From NCBI GenBank assembly GCA_051294375.1, contig CM119264.1:156594-220593 (forward strand): DNA of 64,000 bases, written 5' to 3'. Origin of the DNA: Paraspadella gotoi. Taxonomy: Eukaryota > Chaetognatha. The position numbers and the translations under genes are program-made. The notes below the pieces were generated by a model, which saw only the letters and a list, made by a program, of their open reading frames with translations, made no database searches and had not been told where the DNA came from. Position 1 is the first letter of the stretch. Every line of letters starts with the position of its first letter. Of the stretch, positions 24,400-35,555 are shown one piece after another.

Positions 24400-24979
24400 G
24401 ATTTTCGATGGGATTTAATTGAGAGCTTTCGGGAAAAACATATTATTTAGACAAAATTAAATAATTTTATAAATTTAATTGTATCGAGACGTCTTTTTAA
24501 ATTTTATAGAGAAAACAAAGTTAATTTTGTTTCGGCTCTATTTTCCGATATTGCACTGGAGATCATGATTATTAATAGTAAGAAAGAAAATGAAATCGCC
24601 GACCGAAATCTTTAAAAATTTCAATGACTAAGAAATTATTTTCTTTTCTTTGTTCAAACGCCGGTCACAAAAACTTTAATTAATTTGGAAATCTGTTTAG
24701 AATTGTTTTGTTGAAAGATGTAAACCAAAGTTGTTTTCTCTCTTTCTCTCGCCTTATAAAAATGAACTCCGCTTTGTACAATTAGCCAATTCGATTCCAT
24801 TTGCTTGTTTTATCTTTTAATTATAATATTTAAATATTGTTTTAATTAATTTTAATTAATGATTACCTTAACTTTGACGAGTCGATTCTGTCCACGATGA
24901 CGACGGCGATGAAAAGACGATGGATCGAGGAGAGCAGAAGTTGCCAGAGACAGAGTCGTGGAGATTGTGTCTTTGCCAC

Positions 24980-25083
<104 letters not shown>

Positions 25084-25554
25084 GGAGTGAGAGGGTTGGG
25101 AAGAAAGGGAGGAGAAAGTGTAAAAAAAGAGATTGAGGAAGAGCGACAGAAAAAAAGAAAGATAGACAGACAAAAACGATACTATACAGGGAGGTCCAGC
25201 TCTAATGGGAATAACTTCAAGTGCTTAAAGCACAAAAACGGTTTATGATAGAAGAAACAAACGATTATATTTGGAAACGAGGCTAAATTTTCTAATTTTC
25301 ATAGGATTATTTTTTTTTTACCCATCCGATTATTTAAACTTAGTCCTCAAAGAACTGGACCTCCCTGTAGATTATTCAATCTTTTCTTAATTATTCTTTT
25401 TTTAATTACTTACCTAAGAAACATAATAGAATTTCCTGTTACGTTCACCACTCGTAAAAAGCCTTCTTCTCTATAAATGATTTTCCACGTCAAATCTGAA
25501 AAGGAAAAGTTATTCCGTTTCAATTTCTCTCTTCTCTCTCTCTCTCTTTTCTTC

Positions 25555-25596
<42 letters not shown>

Positions 25597-26097
25597 TTGT
25601 TTGTTTTTGGTGTCTATGCAGTCGTCTCTCTCTCCTGTCTCCATCTCTTTTTCTTCCTCCTCCCCTCTCTCTATCTCGCTCTCTCTCCCCCTGCTCCTTC
25701 TCTCCCTCTCACCCTCTCTCTCTCCCTCTCTCTCTCCATCTTGTTTGTTTTGGCGTCTTTCCTGTCATATGGCATAATTGAGTGGCGGTCGGATTGAGAT
25801 TTATGGGTTATGATGCGCAGGGGGAGGCGAAGGATAGAAGGGAGTAAGTCGTCAGTGTGTTGATGGTCAAGAGTTATGACCTTTCAAGGTTGTTGGTCAG
25901 AAAATATAAAGTAGTTTTGAAATCAATGCCGAGTTTAATAGCAATATATTATACGTTACTCTGGCAAGTTTTAGCCAAATAAAAAACGTTAGACCTTTCT
26001 TGGAATAATAAAATATATATTTTTTTTGAAAGATAATAAATCAAATTTAAATATCGGATTGTATTTTGAGCAATATTTTTCAAAAACGCCATATACT

Positions 26098-26455
26098 TAA
26101 CCTCAATAATTAACCTAATCTCTAACCTAATCCCTAACCTAATCTCTAACCTAATCCCTAACCTAATCCCTAACCGAATATCTAACCTAATCCCTAGCCT
26201 TATCCCTAACCCTAATCTCTAACCTAATCCCTAACCTAATCCATAACCTAATATTTAACCGAATCTCTAACCTAATCTCTAACCTAATCCCTAATCCTAA
26301 TCCCTAACCTAATCTCTAACCTAATCCCTAACCTAATCCCTAACCGAATATCTAACCTAATCCCTAGCCTTATCCCTAACCCTAATCTCTAACCTTAATC
26401 CATAACCTAATATTTAACCGAATCTCTAACCTAATTTCTAACCCTAATTTCTAAC
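26098..26455. repeat. Degenerate telomere-like minisatellite (copy 2)
   Basis: The same 12-bp CCTAATCYCTAA-type array as at 15935-16283. Confidence 0.8.
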
Positions 26456-27178
26456 CTCAGAAGGTACGAGTCGCTCTAGTTAGTTTTTTACAATGATATA
26501 CAATATTAAGACTAAACATCCAAACAGCTGTTACAGACGGACCCAAACTGTTTCTTCAAAAAACGATTCTGCTCTTTTTTATGAGAGTGTCCGATTTCTG
26601 TTCGTTTATCCTAGAATTTGATTTTAAATACTTAACATAAATATGATTTAAAACTTATAAACCATTATTTAATTCTTAACCATAACCCTGAGCTATGACC
26701 TCAAATACTATTATTATTTAACTAAATCCTTAATCACTAATTTTAATAATTAATCCAATCCCTTGCTTCATCTATCATCTATCATCTACCTTAATCTTTA
26801 ATACAAACAATTAAATTAATTTCGAAATAAAGATAAAATAGGGCGTTCTGGAAAAATAAAGCCGACTTTTCCCGGGGTAAACAAGAACGTTACTTGCGCC
26901 ATCTACGAATCAGTTTCGCTCCCTTTTCGCGTTATTCAGATAAAAAAAATATGACGTTTTCGACTTTCATGTTGTTGTTGTTGTTGTCGTTGTTTATGAT
27001 GTATCTGTTTTAGTTTAACCCATTTTAAGAAATATGACATTTATGTACTATAAAAACTAACTAAAAAAACCGGTTATTTTTCCATACTCTTTTCATAAAC
27101 CTTTTTTTTGGACAGCCCTGTATTGCGTTTATTGAATATTTTATTGGTTTCGTAGAATATTTTATTTCTCCCATTTCA

Positions 27179-27217
<39 letters not shown>

Positions 27218-27807
27218 TTCTCTCTTTCTCTCTCTCTCTTTCTTTCTTTCTTTCTCTCTCTCTCTCTCTATTTTTTTCCAGATGCTTTTGTTGTAGTCGA
27301 ATTCACTGGATAATTTTTCAACAGAAATTTAGAATTTGTTATTCGTTTTTTTAAGTTATAAAGTTTATTCTTTTAATAATTACTTTCCGCTCTACAATGT
27401 GCCATGTCAGATAGAGAGCTTTAGTGAAACGTCTAACGTCTTAAGCTTGCGTTGATAAAGTCAGTCCCCGCTGCACATTTGATAAAACAGGCAGCCAATG
27501 GGCAAGTGGTTAAGAGAATTAATTAATTAATTAATTAATTAATTAATTAATTAATTAAAATTCACATGAAAATTTTACTGGAAAATAAAGATGACGAAGA
27601 ATTTAAATATTTAATGCTTAATGCACCTTCATGATTTATTTATTTAATGTTCGGAAGAATATAGCTTTATTTTTGTGATAAATTTTTCGCGGAATATTTC
27701 GGTAATTTTAAAAGCGCAAAAACTTGCTATGTACAATATGTGTAAAAAGCGCTAAATTGGTTATACGCAACTTGTTTAAGCCCCTCACGCTTCCCACAGG
27801 GTAGTTA

Positions 27808-27872
27808 CCATTGGAGATCGATCCTGATACCTGATGGTCATGAGCTGATGGCATTAATCAATGAGCCAATGG
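27808..27872 (-). mobile_element. tRNA-derived SINE-like head (copy 2)
   Basis: A 65-nt copy of the element at 17650-17713, with paired 7-bp ends and A-box/B-box-like motifs on the minus strand. The SINE body would continue towards lower coordinates. Confidence 0.5.
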
Positions 27873-29265
27873 ATCACGACTGAAGATATCATGATTATAG
27901 GCATTGTGAACTTATAGCAATGCCCGACTACAAATATAAGGGTTAGGGTTATGGATTGATTATCAGAATTTCGTTGAGTATTAATGTTAGGGATTAACGT
28001 CAGAGATTAATTAGGCTAAAAGATTAATTTTGAGGCTTTGCTTAATAGATTTGCTTAATAGATTTGGTTATGAATTAGGGCTAATTAAAGATAAGCGATG
28101 TTACTCTTTCATGAAATAATTCTCCCATTGCTCCACTAGATCAAACAATCCACTCCATGATCACTCCACTAACCCCCTTATAACTCCTTCAACCCTCTCT
28201 TTTGATCAAGTGGAACGTAAACTAAAAAAATAAAAAAACCTCAGGTTGTTTATGTTTCTCATAAAAAACCTCGAGTTTTTGTTATCAAAACCGCGAAGTA
28301 AAAAAAAGGAGTTTTTACGATGGCACCATAATTCTTTGCACCATAGAATAAAGAAAAAAAGAAACTTTTTTTCTTTTTCTGAGAAATAAAAAGAACAAGG
28401 TAGGTTTATTATATGATGTTGCAGCCTAATGACCTTTATTTATTTTGTATACGCATTACGACATAAAATTATTTATTCATTTAATAAATAAGCTATATTG
28501 TCCCTGTTCCTGTTTATCATCATAGTCCTTTTTTTTTTCGAAAAACCAACAAATATTAACCAAAATGAATTGATATCTCATAAAATTTATCACATTAAAT
28601 TTTTGGTCATTTAATTATATTTTAGTTGATCATGTGACTGGATCATTATGAAAAGGATGTGTATTAAATATCTCACTATACTCAACCTTTTTTCTAAAAT
28701 TTTATTTAAAATGATTAATTATTATCTAAATTATAAAGATTTAAAACGTTTAATTAAGGCAGACAAAAGACAAATTGAGGGACCGACCGACCAAAAAACT
28801 CTGCGAGAGAGATGCTTCGCGGCGCAAGTGAAAAGAAATTCCCGGCGGTGAAATGACGCTGAGGTTCGTAAAAGTCAACTTGTGAAGGTGAATAGAGAGG
28901 AAATATATCGGCAAAGACCGGAATTAATAGCGACCGAGAAAAGTAGCGACCGGAATAAAAATAAATGGAAAGATAGTAGTTCGTTCCTCAGACAAACAAT
29001 ATAAATCAAAATGACGACCCGCACTGTCATTGTGCTGCTAATAAGGACACGCATGGTCAAACTGCTGCTAATAAGAACCCACACTGTCAAACTGCTGCTA
29101 AATAAAAACCCGCTCTGTCAAACTGCGCTAAAGAGGACCCGTACTGTCAATTGAAATTATTAATATAAATATCAATACTTGGAAGATGTTGAAGCACAAA
29201 ATATAAATACTGAAATCAAAGCGGGAAAGGGGGTCATGTTTTGGAGAACCAGACCATGAGGCCAT

Positions 29266-29345
<80 letters not shown>

Positions 29346-29679
29346 TATCACTTAAAGACAAATAAGTCAGTCTTAATTTGGGATTCACGATTCAATTTGG
29401 GTAGTTGAGCCATTTACAGCTCAATACTAGCTCAATGTAAATTAATGTAAATTAATGTAAATTATGTAGATTAACTAATAGATCTGCGCCAATGTAAAAA
29501 CATTTAAGACTGAAAGAGTCAAAGAGAGATAGTATATCTCTTGGTCTTTCTTGACTATTTTCTCAGTTTCTTCCTCACCAATGTTTCCTTACCTTTTTAT
29601 GTTTTCTCGCCCTCATAATTTTTCCCCTTCAGCGAAAAAGTAATTTTTGCGAAAAAAAATATTGCCGTAACTTCTATCC

Positions 29680-30050
29680 TCATTGCTTTTTCGGTCCCAA
29701 TTGCTTTTCTGTCTTCATTGCTTTTTCTTCCCTCATTGCTTTTCTGACTTCATTGCTTTTTCTTCCCTCATTGCTTTTCTGTCTTCATTGCTTTTTCTGC
29801 CCTCATTGCTTTTCTGTCTTCATCGCTTTTTCTGTCCCAATTGCTTTTCTGTCTTCATTGTTTTTTCTGCCTTCATTGCTTTTCTGACTTCATTGCTTTT
29901 TCTTCTCTCATTGCTTTTCTGTCTTCATTGCTTGTTCTGCCCTCATTGCTTTTCTGTCTTCATTACTTTTTCTGCCTTCATTGTTTTTCTGTTCTAATTG
30001 CTTTATTCTCCTCATTGCTGTTCTTCTGTTCTATTGTTTTTCTTCTTGTG
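29680..30050. repeat. 17/18-bp minisatellite
   Basis: About 20 units alternate between ATTGCTTTTCTGTCTTC (17 bp) and ATTGCTTTTTCTGCCCTC (18 bp). Plus-strand frames are Leu/Phe/Ser/Cys-rich repeats without further support. Confidence 0.9.
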
Positions 30051-30315
30051 GACATTGAATTGGCTTCCATGTGCTATCAATTCTTTCGCCCCAAATCTTC
30101 TGTCAACATAGTCATTACTTCTAACGTCGTCGCCGTAAGTTACGTCGTCAACCGCTATTGCTTCCCCTCGAAAATTGCCATTGCTTCTGCCGTCCTAAGC
30201 CATTGAGGAATTTTACTCCTCGTCGACGTCGGTTATTTTTTCTTTTTTTTTTGCAAGCCTCACCTTCGCCATCCGTTACTCACTCTCTCTCCCGCCAATC
30301 CATTTCCAGGAATTT

Positions 30316-30318
<3 letters not shown>

Positions 30319-30378
<60 letters not shown>
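30319..30378. repeat. (CT)n microsatellite
   Basis: About 60 bp of CT. Confidence 0.95.
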
Positions 30379-30381
<3 letters not shown>

Positions 30382-30499
30382 TCCCTCCCCTTTTCCCTCC
30401 TACTTTTCCCCCCGGTTATGAACCATATAAACCCGGCCGGCTCATTGTTCTCCCGCTCCCCGCAAGCCGCGGCCATTGTCTCCTCGGCACTATTTTCTG

Positions 30500-30840
30500 A
30501 TTGTACCCCATTTCTGTTTGTTCATCCCACAATTTAATTTTAATCTTAATATTTATCATAATTATATTCTCAAACTTTTAAACTAATGCCTAACCCTAAT
30601 CCGTAACCCTAATCCCAAACCCTAATCCCTAATCCCTAATCTTAAACCCTAAACTTAAACCCTTATAACTATTTTTTAAATATAACCATTAACCTTAAAC
30701 CCTAACGCTAATCACAAACCACGTCCATAATTCTTAATCCCAAACCCTAACCTCTAACTTAATCTTTAACTTGAAAAAAAAACTAACCTAATTCCGAATT
30801 TAAAATAAAAAGGGGCGTTCATGGAAAATATGGCCGTCTC
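30500..30840 (+). repeat. Dispersed repeat with internal CCCTAA motifs
   Basis: The left part resembles 16420-16480 (ATTTCTGTTTGTTCATCC), the middle holds CCCTAATCC arrays, and the right end reads GGGGCGTTCATGGAAAA. It lies outside the 10-kb duplication, which shows that the unit is dispersed on its own. Confidence 0.65.
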
Positions 30841-30866
30841 CCCCCCCCTTACGACACAAACCTCAC

Positions 30867-31095
30867 CTCTGGCCTGAACCATTGGGTTCCCCGTGACCGT
30901 GCAAGTGATGTTTTGATGTTTGGCCTCACAGTCCATAAAATTTAAGCGGGGACATTTCACGCGGGGCTTGTATTTGACGGAGAGAGGTCCGTAAAAGCAG
31001 GTCGGGTAAGGGATGGAGTAATTCCAGTAGTCGAGGTAAGTTAATTGACATTTGACTATTTCGCCGTCGTCGTTGCGCTGAGGAGAGAAGGATAT
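30867..31095 (-). CDS. IgSF gene, exon coding end of Ig domain 2 and start of Ig domain 3
   Basis: On the minus strand a pyrimidine tract ending CTCCAG (AG at 31096-31097) precedes 229 bp in one open frame, and the donor is AGAG|GTGAGG (GT at 30865-30866). It enters in phase 0 and leaves in phase 1. The peptide opens with the E-F strand signature ISFSPQRNDDGEIVKC, where the Cys closes Ig domain 2. It continues with an NYS sequon, then the G strand and linker LSVKYKPRV typical of consecutive C2-type Ig domains. Next comes the start of domain 3 with a B-strand Cys (NITCTV). It follows exon 34845-35036 in phase, across a 3.7 kb intron. The next downstream exon was not found. An alternative acceptor (AG at 31078-31079) would shorten it by six codons. 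Confidence 0.82.
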
Positions 31096-31235
31096 CTGGA
31101 GAGAGGAGAGAGGGAGGGAGCGAGGGAGAGGGAGGGAGGGAGAGGAGAGGGAGAGAGAGAGGGAGGGAGAGAGGGAAGGGGAAGGAGGGGGAGGTAGGGA
31201 GAGAGAGAGAGAGGGAGAGAGGTAGTGAGAGGGGA
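31096..31235. repeat. GA-rich tract (acceptor-side polypyrimidine of the IgSF intron)
   Basis: GGGA/GAGA units over 140 bp. On the minus strand this is the polypyrimidine tract directly before the exon at 31095. Confidence 0.9.
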
Positions 31236-31624
31236 TGAAATAATTGATTCATTTGATTCATTGATTGATTAATTGAAGGATATGGATAGATTTGGATGAA
31301 TTTAAATGATTAGCTTGACTTATTTGATTTATCTGATTAGATTTGACATTGATTGATTGGTTGATTTCATTGAGTTAATCGATCAAGATTCCAATCAAAT
31401 CAGCAAATCAAAAAAAAATCGTCAGTTTTCCTCTTTCGTCGCCAATTTCGTTTTACCTTCGAATTAGATTACATCTGGCGATATTAAATTGCACTCTATC
31501 TCTCTCTCTCTCTCTCTCTCTTTCTCTTTCTCTCTCTCCCACCTTCTGCTCTGAAAATTCGATGACTGCCGTCGGCCGAATCTAAAACGGAACCAATTAG
31601 GTTAAATGCCTAAAATCGTCTCCA

Positions 31625-31705
31625 GTTTGACTGTTGACAGTGTTGTTAGTTTTAAAAATATTGTCAGTTTTGTCAGTTTTTGAAAAGTATTGACAGTTTT
31701 GTCAA
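31625..31705. repeat. TATTGACAGTTTTGTCAGTTTT repeat, block 1
   Basis: Two to three units with a TGACA..TGTCA inverted motif, matching a second block at 32818-32890. Both lie in an IgSF intron. Confidence 0.75.
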
Positions 31706-31750
31706 TTTATTCTAGTAATTTGGTACATTTTGAGTAATGCCGTGATAATG

Positions 31751-31791
31751 GTAATAATAATAATAATTGTAATTTTAGTAATAATAGCATT

Positions 31792-31833
<42 letters not shown>

Positions 31834-31838
31834 GCATT

Positions 31839-31903
<65 letters not shown>

Positions 31904-32015
31904 AATACTAATAATAATAATAATAATAATAATAGTTTTGTACTAATAATACTAGTAATAATAATAATAATAAAATAATAATAATAATAATAATAATAAT
32001 GATAAAATAATAATA
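31751..32015. repeat. (AAT)n microsatellite
   Basis: About 265 bp of nearly pure TAA/AAT repeats, all within an IgSF intron. The minus-strand frame over it is poly-Leu/Tyr and fortuitous. Confidence 0.95.
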
Positions 32016-32090
32016 GTATCATCACAGGAAACGGATTGATCGTGTAGCTTGTCTCGCTTGTCTCGTTTGGCTTTTCTGCCTTTTCTTCTG

Positions 32091-32174
32091 TCTCGACCAA
32101 TCAGAGAGGTGGCTTTTCTCTCGACCAATCAGAGAGGAGGCTTCTCTCTCGACCAATCAGAGAGGTGGCTTCCC
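32091..32174. repeat. Three 28-bp units with perfect CCAAT boxes
   Basis: Three head-to-tail copies start at 32091, 32119 and 32147, each containing TCTCGACCAATCAGAGAGG. GACCAATCAGA matches the NF-Y consensus. Whether it acts as a promoter or enhancer is not shown. It lies in an IgSF intron. Confidence 0.75.
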
Positions 32175-32817
32175 TCACGGAATCGACGGAAGAGAGATGA
32201 GAGAAGAAACGAGGCAGTCTTCAACTTACCCTCAAGAAACTAACATCATAATTCCCAAGTTCATGAACTATTTACTTTGTATTTTGATCCATCGTTTTAA
32301 TCATCATAATCTCCCTCAATTATTACTATCTCCGCGTTTATTTGTGTAAAATAAAACTACTATAAATTATCCATAATAAACCACGCCTACTTCCTTCATT
32401 GGTATTATTAATTATAAGAATAATAATAATTAGGAATTAGGGTAATTCCAATAATTTTAATCTGGTACTTATGCTTTTCTGTTTATGACCCGTCTTAAAA
32501 AATAATTTCGCCAAGTTTCTGTGTTTAAAAAAAATTGCCAATGGCCTAGTGTAAATGTTAGGATAGCATAATGATAATATTTACACTTTATTTTCATTGG
32601 TATACTTAATACTTATCCAATTGACAGTGTCCGCTATTGATCCCTAATTGTTGAATTTTATGGAATTATCATTTTATTTTTAGTGCCATTAGTGCTATTA
32701 GTCTTGCTCAATGCTCATTTATAGTTTGAATGTCAAATTGTTTCTTTCATCGTTTTATCGTTTTCTTTTTATCGTTTGAACTGTCAAATGGTTTCTTTTA
32801 TTTCAGAAAAAAAAAAG
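32175..32817. other. AT-rich intronic DNA
   Basis: A GTAAGTT-like donor occurs on the minus strand near 32226, but no open frame leads into it. I see no feature that I can support. Confidence 0.5.
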
Positions 32818-32890
32818 AAAAGTATTGACAGTTTTGTCAGTTTTTAAAAAATATTGACAGTTTTGTCAGTTTTAAAAGTGTTGTCAGTTT
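32818..32890. repeat. TATTGACAGTTTTGTCAGTTTT repeat, block 2
   Basis: The same units as block 1 at 31625-31705. Confidence 0.75.
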
Positions 32891-33177
32891 TTTAGACTTT
32901 AAGATATCTTCATAAAATGATCAATTTGTTATTCCTGACTACATTTTCCGTTTCCAAATATTAAAAGTTTTATTTGCCTAACCTTTGCCTGAATGCAGAC
33001 ATACTGTATCAGCCAGTATCAGACAGTATCGGGAAGACTTGCTTCGCCTTTCCTACTATATCAAATCATTTTTTTTTAACCATTTTTTTTCTAAAAGTAT
33101 AAAAAAAAGATTTCCAAACTCCGATCGGCGCCAACCACAAAAATAAGGCGTGTCTAGATTTTTCCATTTTTTCTCCA

Positions 33178-33300
33178 CCCTCTCTTTCTCTCTCTCTCTC
33201 TCTGCTCTCTCGTCTCTCTCTCTCTCTCTCTTCATTTTTTTATCTCTCTCCCTTTCTGTCTCTTCCTCTCTCTACCTCACTATCTCTCTCCCTCTATCTG
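33178..33300. repeat. (CT)n-rich tract
   Basis: An interrupted CT microsatellite on the plus strand. Confidence 0.85.
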
Positions 33301-33469
33301 GCCAATTTAACATACATAATCCCCCTTTCTCCCTTCCCTCCCTCTAGTGGGATAAAATCCTTTTCCAACAAAAGGGAAACGTAGAATAAATCAAGAGAAG
33401 AAGAAGGTAAAAATGAAGGATTCTTATTCTGCTTGAAATGAGACTTTATTACTTCTTTTTGTGGAACTG

Positions 33470-33497
33470 GAGGGAGAGAAAGAGAGGGGAGAGAGAG

Positions 33498-33558
<61 letters not shown>

Positions 33559-33640
33559 GGGGTCAAGAATGGCTGACGGGATATTTGAATTTCGTGCGGG
33601 AAAAAGAGAGAGAGAGTAAGAGAGAGAGAGAGAGAGAATG
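33470..33640. repeat. (GA)n-rich tract
   Basis: Two GA blocks (about 33476-33555 and 33605-33638) separated by about 50 bp. Confidence 0.9.
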
Positions 33641-34844
33641 CTTTAGCTTTTTTTTTATGTATTGACATGGAAATATTGGCCATATATATTTTTGCTTTTT
33701 TTTAGTCTTTTTTTTTTTGGAACATTCCAACTTCACGGATTTCAAATCGGAGTGAAAGGAAAAGATATGTTATTTCTTTTAACTGACTCCAATATGATTG
33801 ATATTTGATCATTTCATTAGTTAGAAAATTCTCTGACGTTTATGTTTTTATATAACAAATTAAGAATACTTTACATCATAAACAACTGGTGCTCTTGCCT
33901 TCCCAGGTTCCAGCAGCTTTTTTTGAAGAACTTTTCCCCTCTTATTTGATAATTCAATTTTAAACTCATTGTGAAAAAATGTGTGAAAATATTATAATTT
34001 ATTATATTCATTAGTTAGTATAATGTCTTGGGAGCATGAAAAAAAATATTAGTGAGGAAAGAGGCGCTTGCCAGATCAATGTTCTTTTCCAATTATTTTT
34101 TCAAAGCGAAAATCTTTGTTTTCTATAAGTTTTAACTAGAAAGGGCTGTCAATATGGCTGTGAAAAAGTTTTTGACATCCTGATTGCTCAGACACATACG
34201 TTAATGTCTATATTTTTTTTAATTTTTAAACATTTCATTTTCGTTCGTGAAAATATATGTTATAACAGGAAGCTCCTATTTAAATGAAAACAAATTTGCT
34301 TTTTTAAAATTCGACCATGCCATTCATGAGCACACAACTGAGAAAGTAAGCAATAAAAACCGTCAGCGATTTTTTTACGAGGGTACAAAATCTGAAGTTG
34401 CTCTAACAAATACTTTTGCCACAATATTTGATCCTTTCATTTCACTCCCATTTCAAATCCTTGTAATAACATATTTTTGTATCGTAATTTTTTTTAATAA
34501 CAAAAACGATATTAACAAAACAAAATACAAAACACAATAACAGCGTCACTAGACTGGAACACGGTAAACATGTAAACTGATAACAAAAAATATAACAAAA
34601 GACACTTAGAGCTCATCGAACAATTACGTTGTTCTAGATGAAGCAGGAATTTCGCTCAATTTCCGCTCTTTTCTGCCAGATTTGCATAAATATTATCATC
34701 ATTTCTTTTCCTCACTGATAAATCACATCTAAAATTTATTGATTTTAGTCGAAAAATACCCTTTTTTTCTCAACGAATAAAACCACGATACGAAAACATG
34801 ACAATATGCAAATGAGATTAAAGAAATAAAATTTTCTCACAAAC
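33641..34844. other. AT-rich intronic DNA
   Basis: It holds a 97-codon plus frame at 34247-34540 with no recognisable domain and no splice context. I treat it as intron sequence of the minus-strand IgSF gene. Confidence 0.45.
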
Positions 34845-35036
34845 CTGATTAAAAGTAAAGTTTCCATAGTGATGCGTCTTCCCCAAAATCTTTTTATTTC
34901 TGAAGACCCAACTGAGTTCGGGTTTGGGTCCTCCCAAAGTGGTGACTCCACAAGTGAAGGTCACATTTGAGCCTTCGACGATCCGCTCGGGATGTTCAGT
35001 GTTGCAGAAGGGAAGGCCGGTCACGATTAATTTGGC
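34845..35036 (-). CDS. IgSF gene, exon coding Ig domain 2 strands A to D
   Basis: The minus-strand acceptor is CCATCTCAAG (AG at 35037-35038) and the donor is AATCAG|GTTTGTGAG (GT at 34843-34844). The 192 bp are 64 codons, phase 0 at both ends. The peptide has the hallmarks of an Ig C2 domain: ERIVEGSNVTFTC (strands A'-B with Cys), GGPKPELSWVFRNKK (strand C with Trp, 13 residues after the Cys) and a D strand NFTFNQ. Sequons NVT and NFT are visible, so the domain is probably extracellular and glycosylated. A further Cys (LPFCNT) near the start is unusual and may form a second disulphide. The next exon supplies the E-F-G strands and the second Cys. Confidence 0.88.
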
Positions 35037-35052
35037 CTTGAGATGGAAGAGG

Positions 35053-35053
35053 A

Positions 35054-35124
<71 letters not shown>
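35053..35124. repeat. (GATT)n microsatellite
   Basis: Eighteen GATT units directly upstream (in gene sense) of the exon at 35036. They take the place of a normal long polypyrimidine tract. Confidence 0.95.
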
Positions 35125-35330
35125 ATTTTATTTATACATTCATTCATTTATTCATTTTTTTATGAATTTATTTTTTTTTTATATTTATAATATTTTTATT
35201 AATTCATTTATTTATATATTTATTTATTTTTATTTTATTTATACATTCTTTCATTTATTCATTCATTCTTTCATTCATTATCCTCTCTTAATCTTTTCTT
35301 TATTCTCTTTTCCTTTCTCTAATCTCTCTT

Positions 35331-35333
<3 letters not shown>

Positions 35334-35369
<36 letters not shown>

Positions 35370-35372
35370 GTC
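35334..35372. repeat. (CT)n microsatellite
   Basis: On the minus strand this is a GA tract about 20 bp inside the intron after the exon ending at 35391. Confidence 0.9.
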
Positions 35373-35390
35373 TTTTTTTTATTTTTTTAC

Positions 35391-35454
35391 CTTAATTATG
35401 TTGGAACATTTGTACTCCCCGGCATCGACAAATTGGATGTTGTTTATGATGAGT
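35391..35454 (-). CDS. IgSF gene, exon coding Ig domain 1 strands E to G
   Basis: The minus-strand acceptor is ACGCCCACAG (AG at 35455-35456) and the donor is ATTAAG|GTAAAA. The 64 bp consist of one base completing a codon plus 21 codons, so it enters in phase 2 and leaves in phase 0. It encodes LIINNIQFVDAGEYKCSN, where DAGEYKC is the classic F-strand motif DxGxYxC. The leading base joins the AG at the end of exon 40309-40383 to make an Arg codon, giving a continuous D-E-F strand series. It continues in phase 0 into exon 34845-35036. Confidence 0.88.
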
Positions 35455-35463
35455 CTGTGGGCG

Positions 35464-35497
35464 TGAAAGGAAGAGAGAGAGAGGGAGAGAGAGAGGA
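35464..35497. repeat. (GA)n tract before the IgSF acceptor
   Basis: It is CT-rich in gene sense and lies directly upstream of the exon starting at 35454. Confidence 0.85.
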
Positions 35498-35555
35498 GGT
35501 AAGCATTAGTAAATGGAGCCCTTTTTTTTAAATTCATCCATTTTTCTTTCTTTCC

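Noticed and set aside
30412-30509. Possible next IgSF exon with GFIWFITGGK (minus strand)
   Set aside because: The phase would fit and the motif looks like an Ig C strand, but the Cys-to-Trp distance would be far too long and the acceptor lacks a pyrimidine tract.
33294-33480. Possible minus-strand exon with PQKEVIKSHFKQNKNPSFLP between CT and GA tracts
   Set aside because: The acceptor is good, but the entry phase does not fit the IgSF exons around it, the donor is weak, and no domain is recognisable.
34247-34540. 97-codon plus-strand frame
   Set aside because: No recognisable domain, AT-rich codon use, no splice or promoter context; it lies in an intron of the minus-strand gene.
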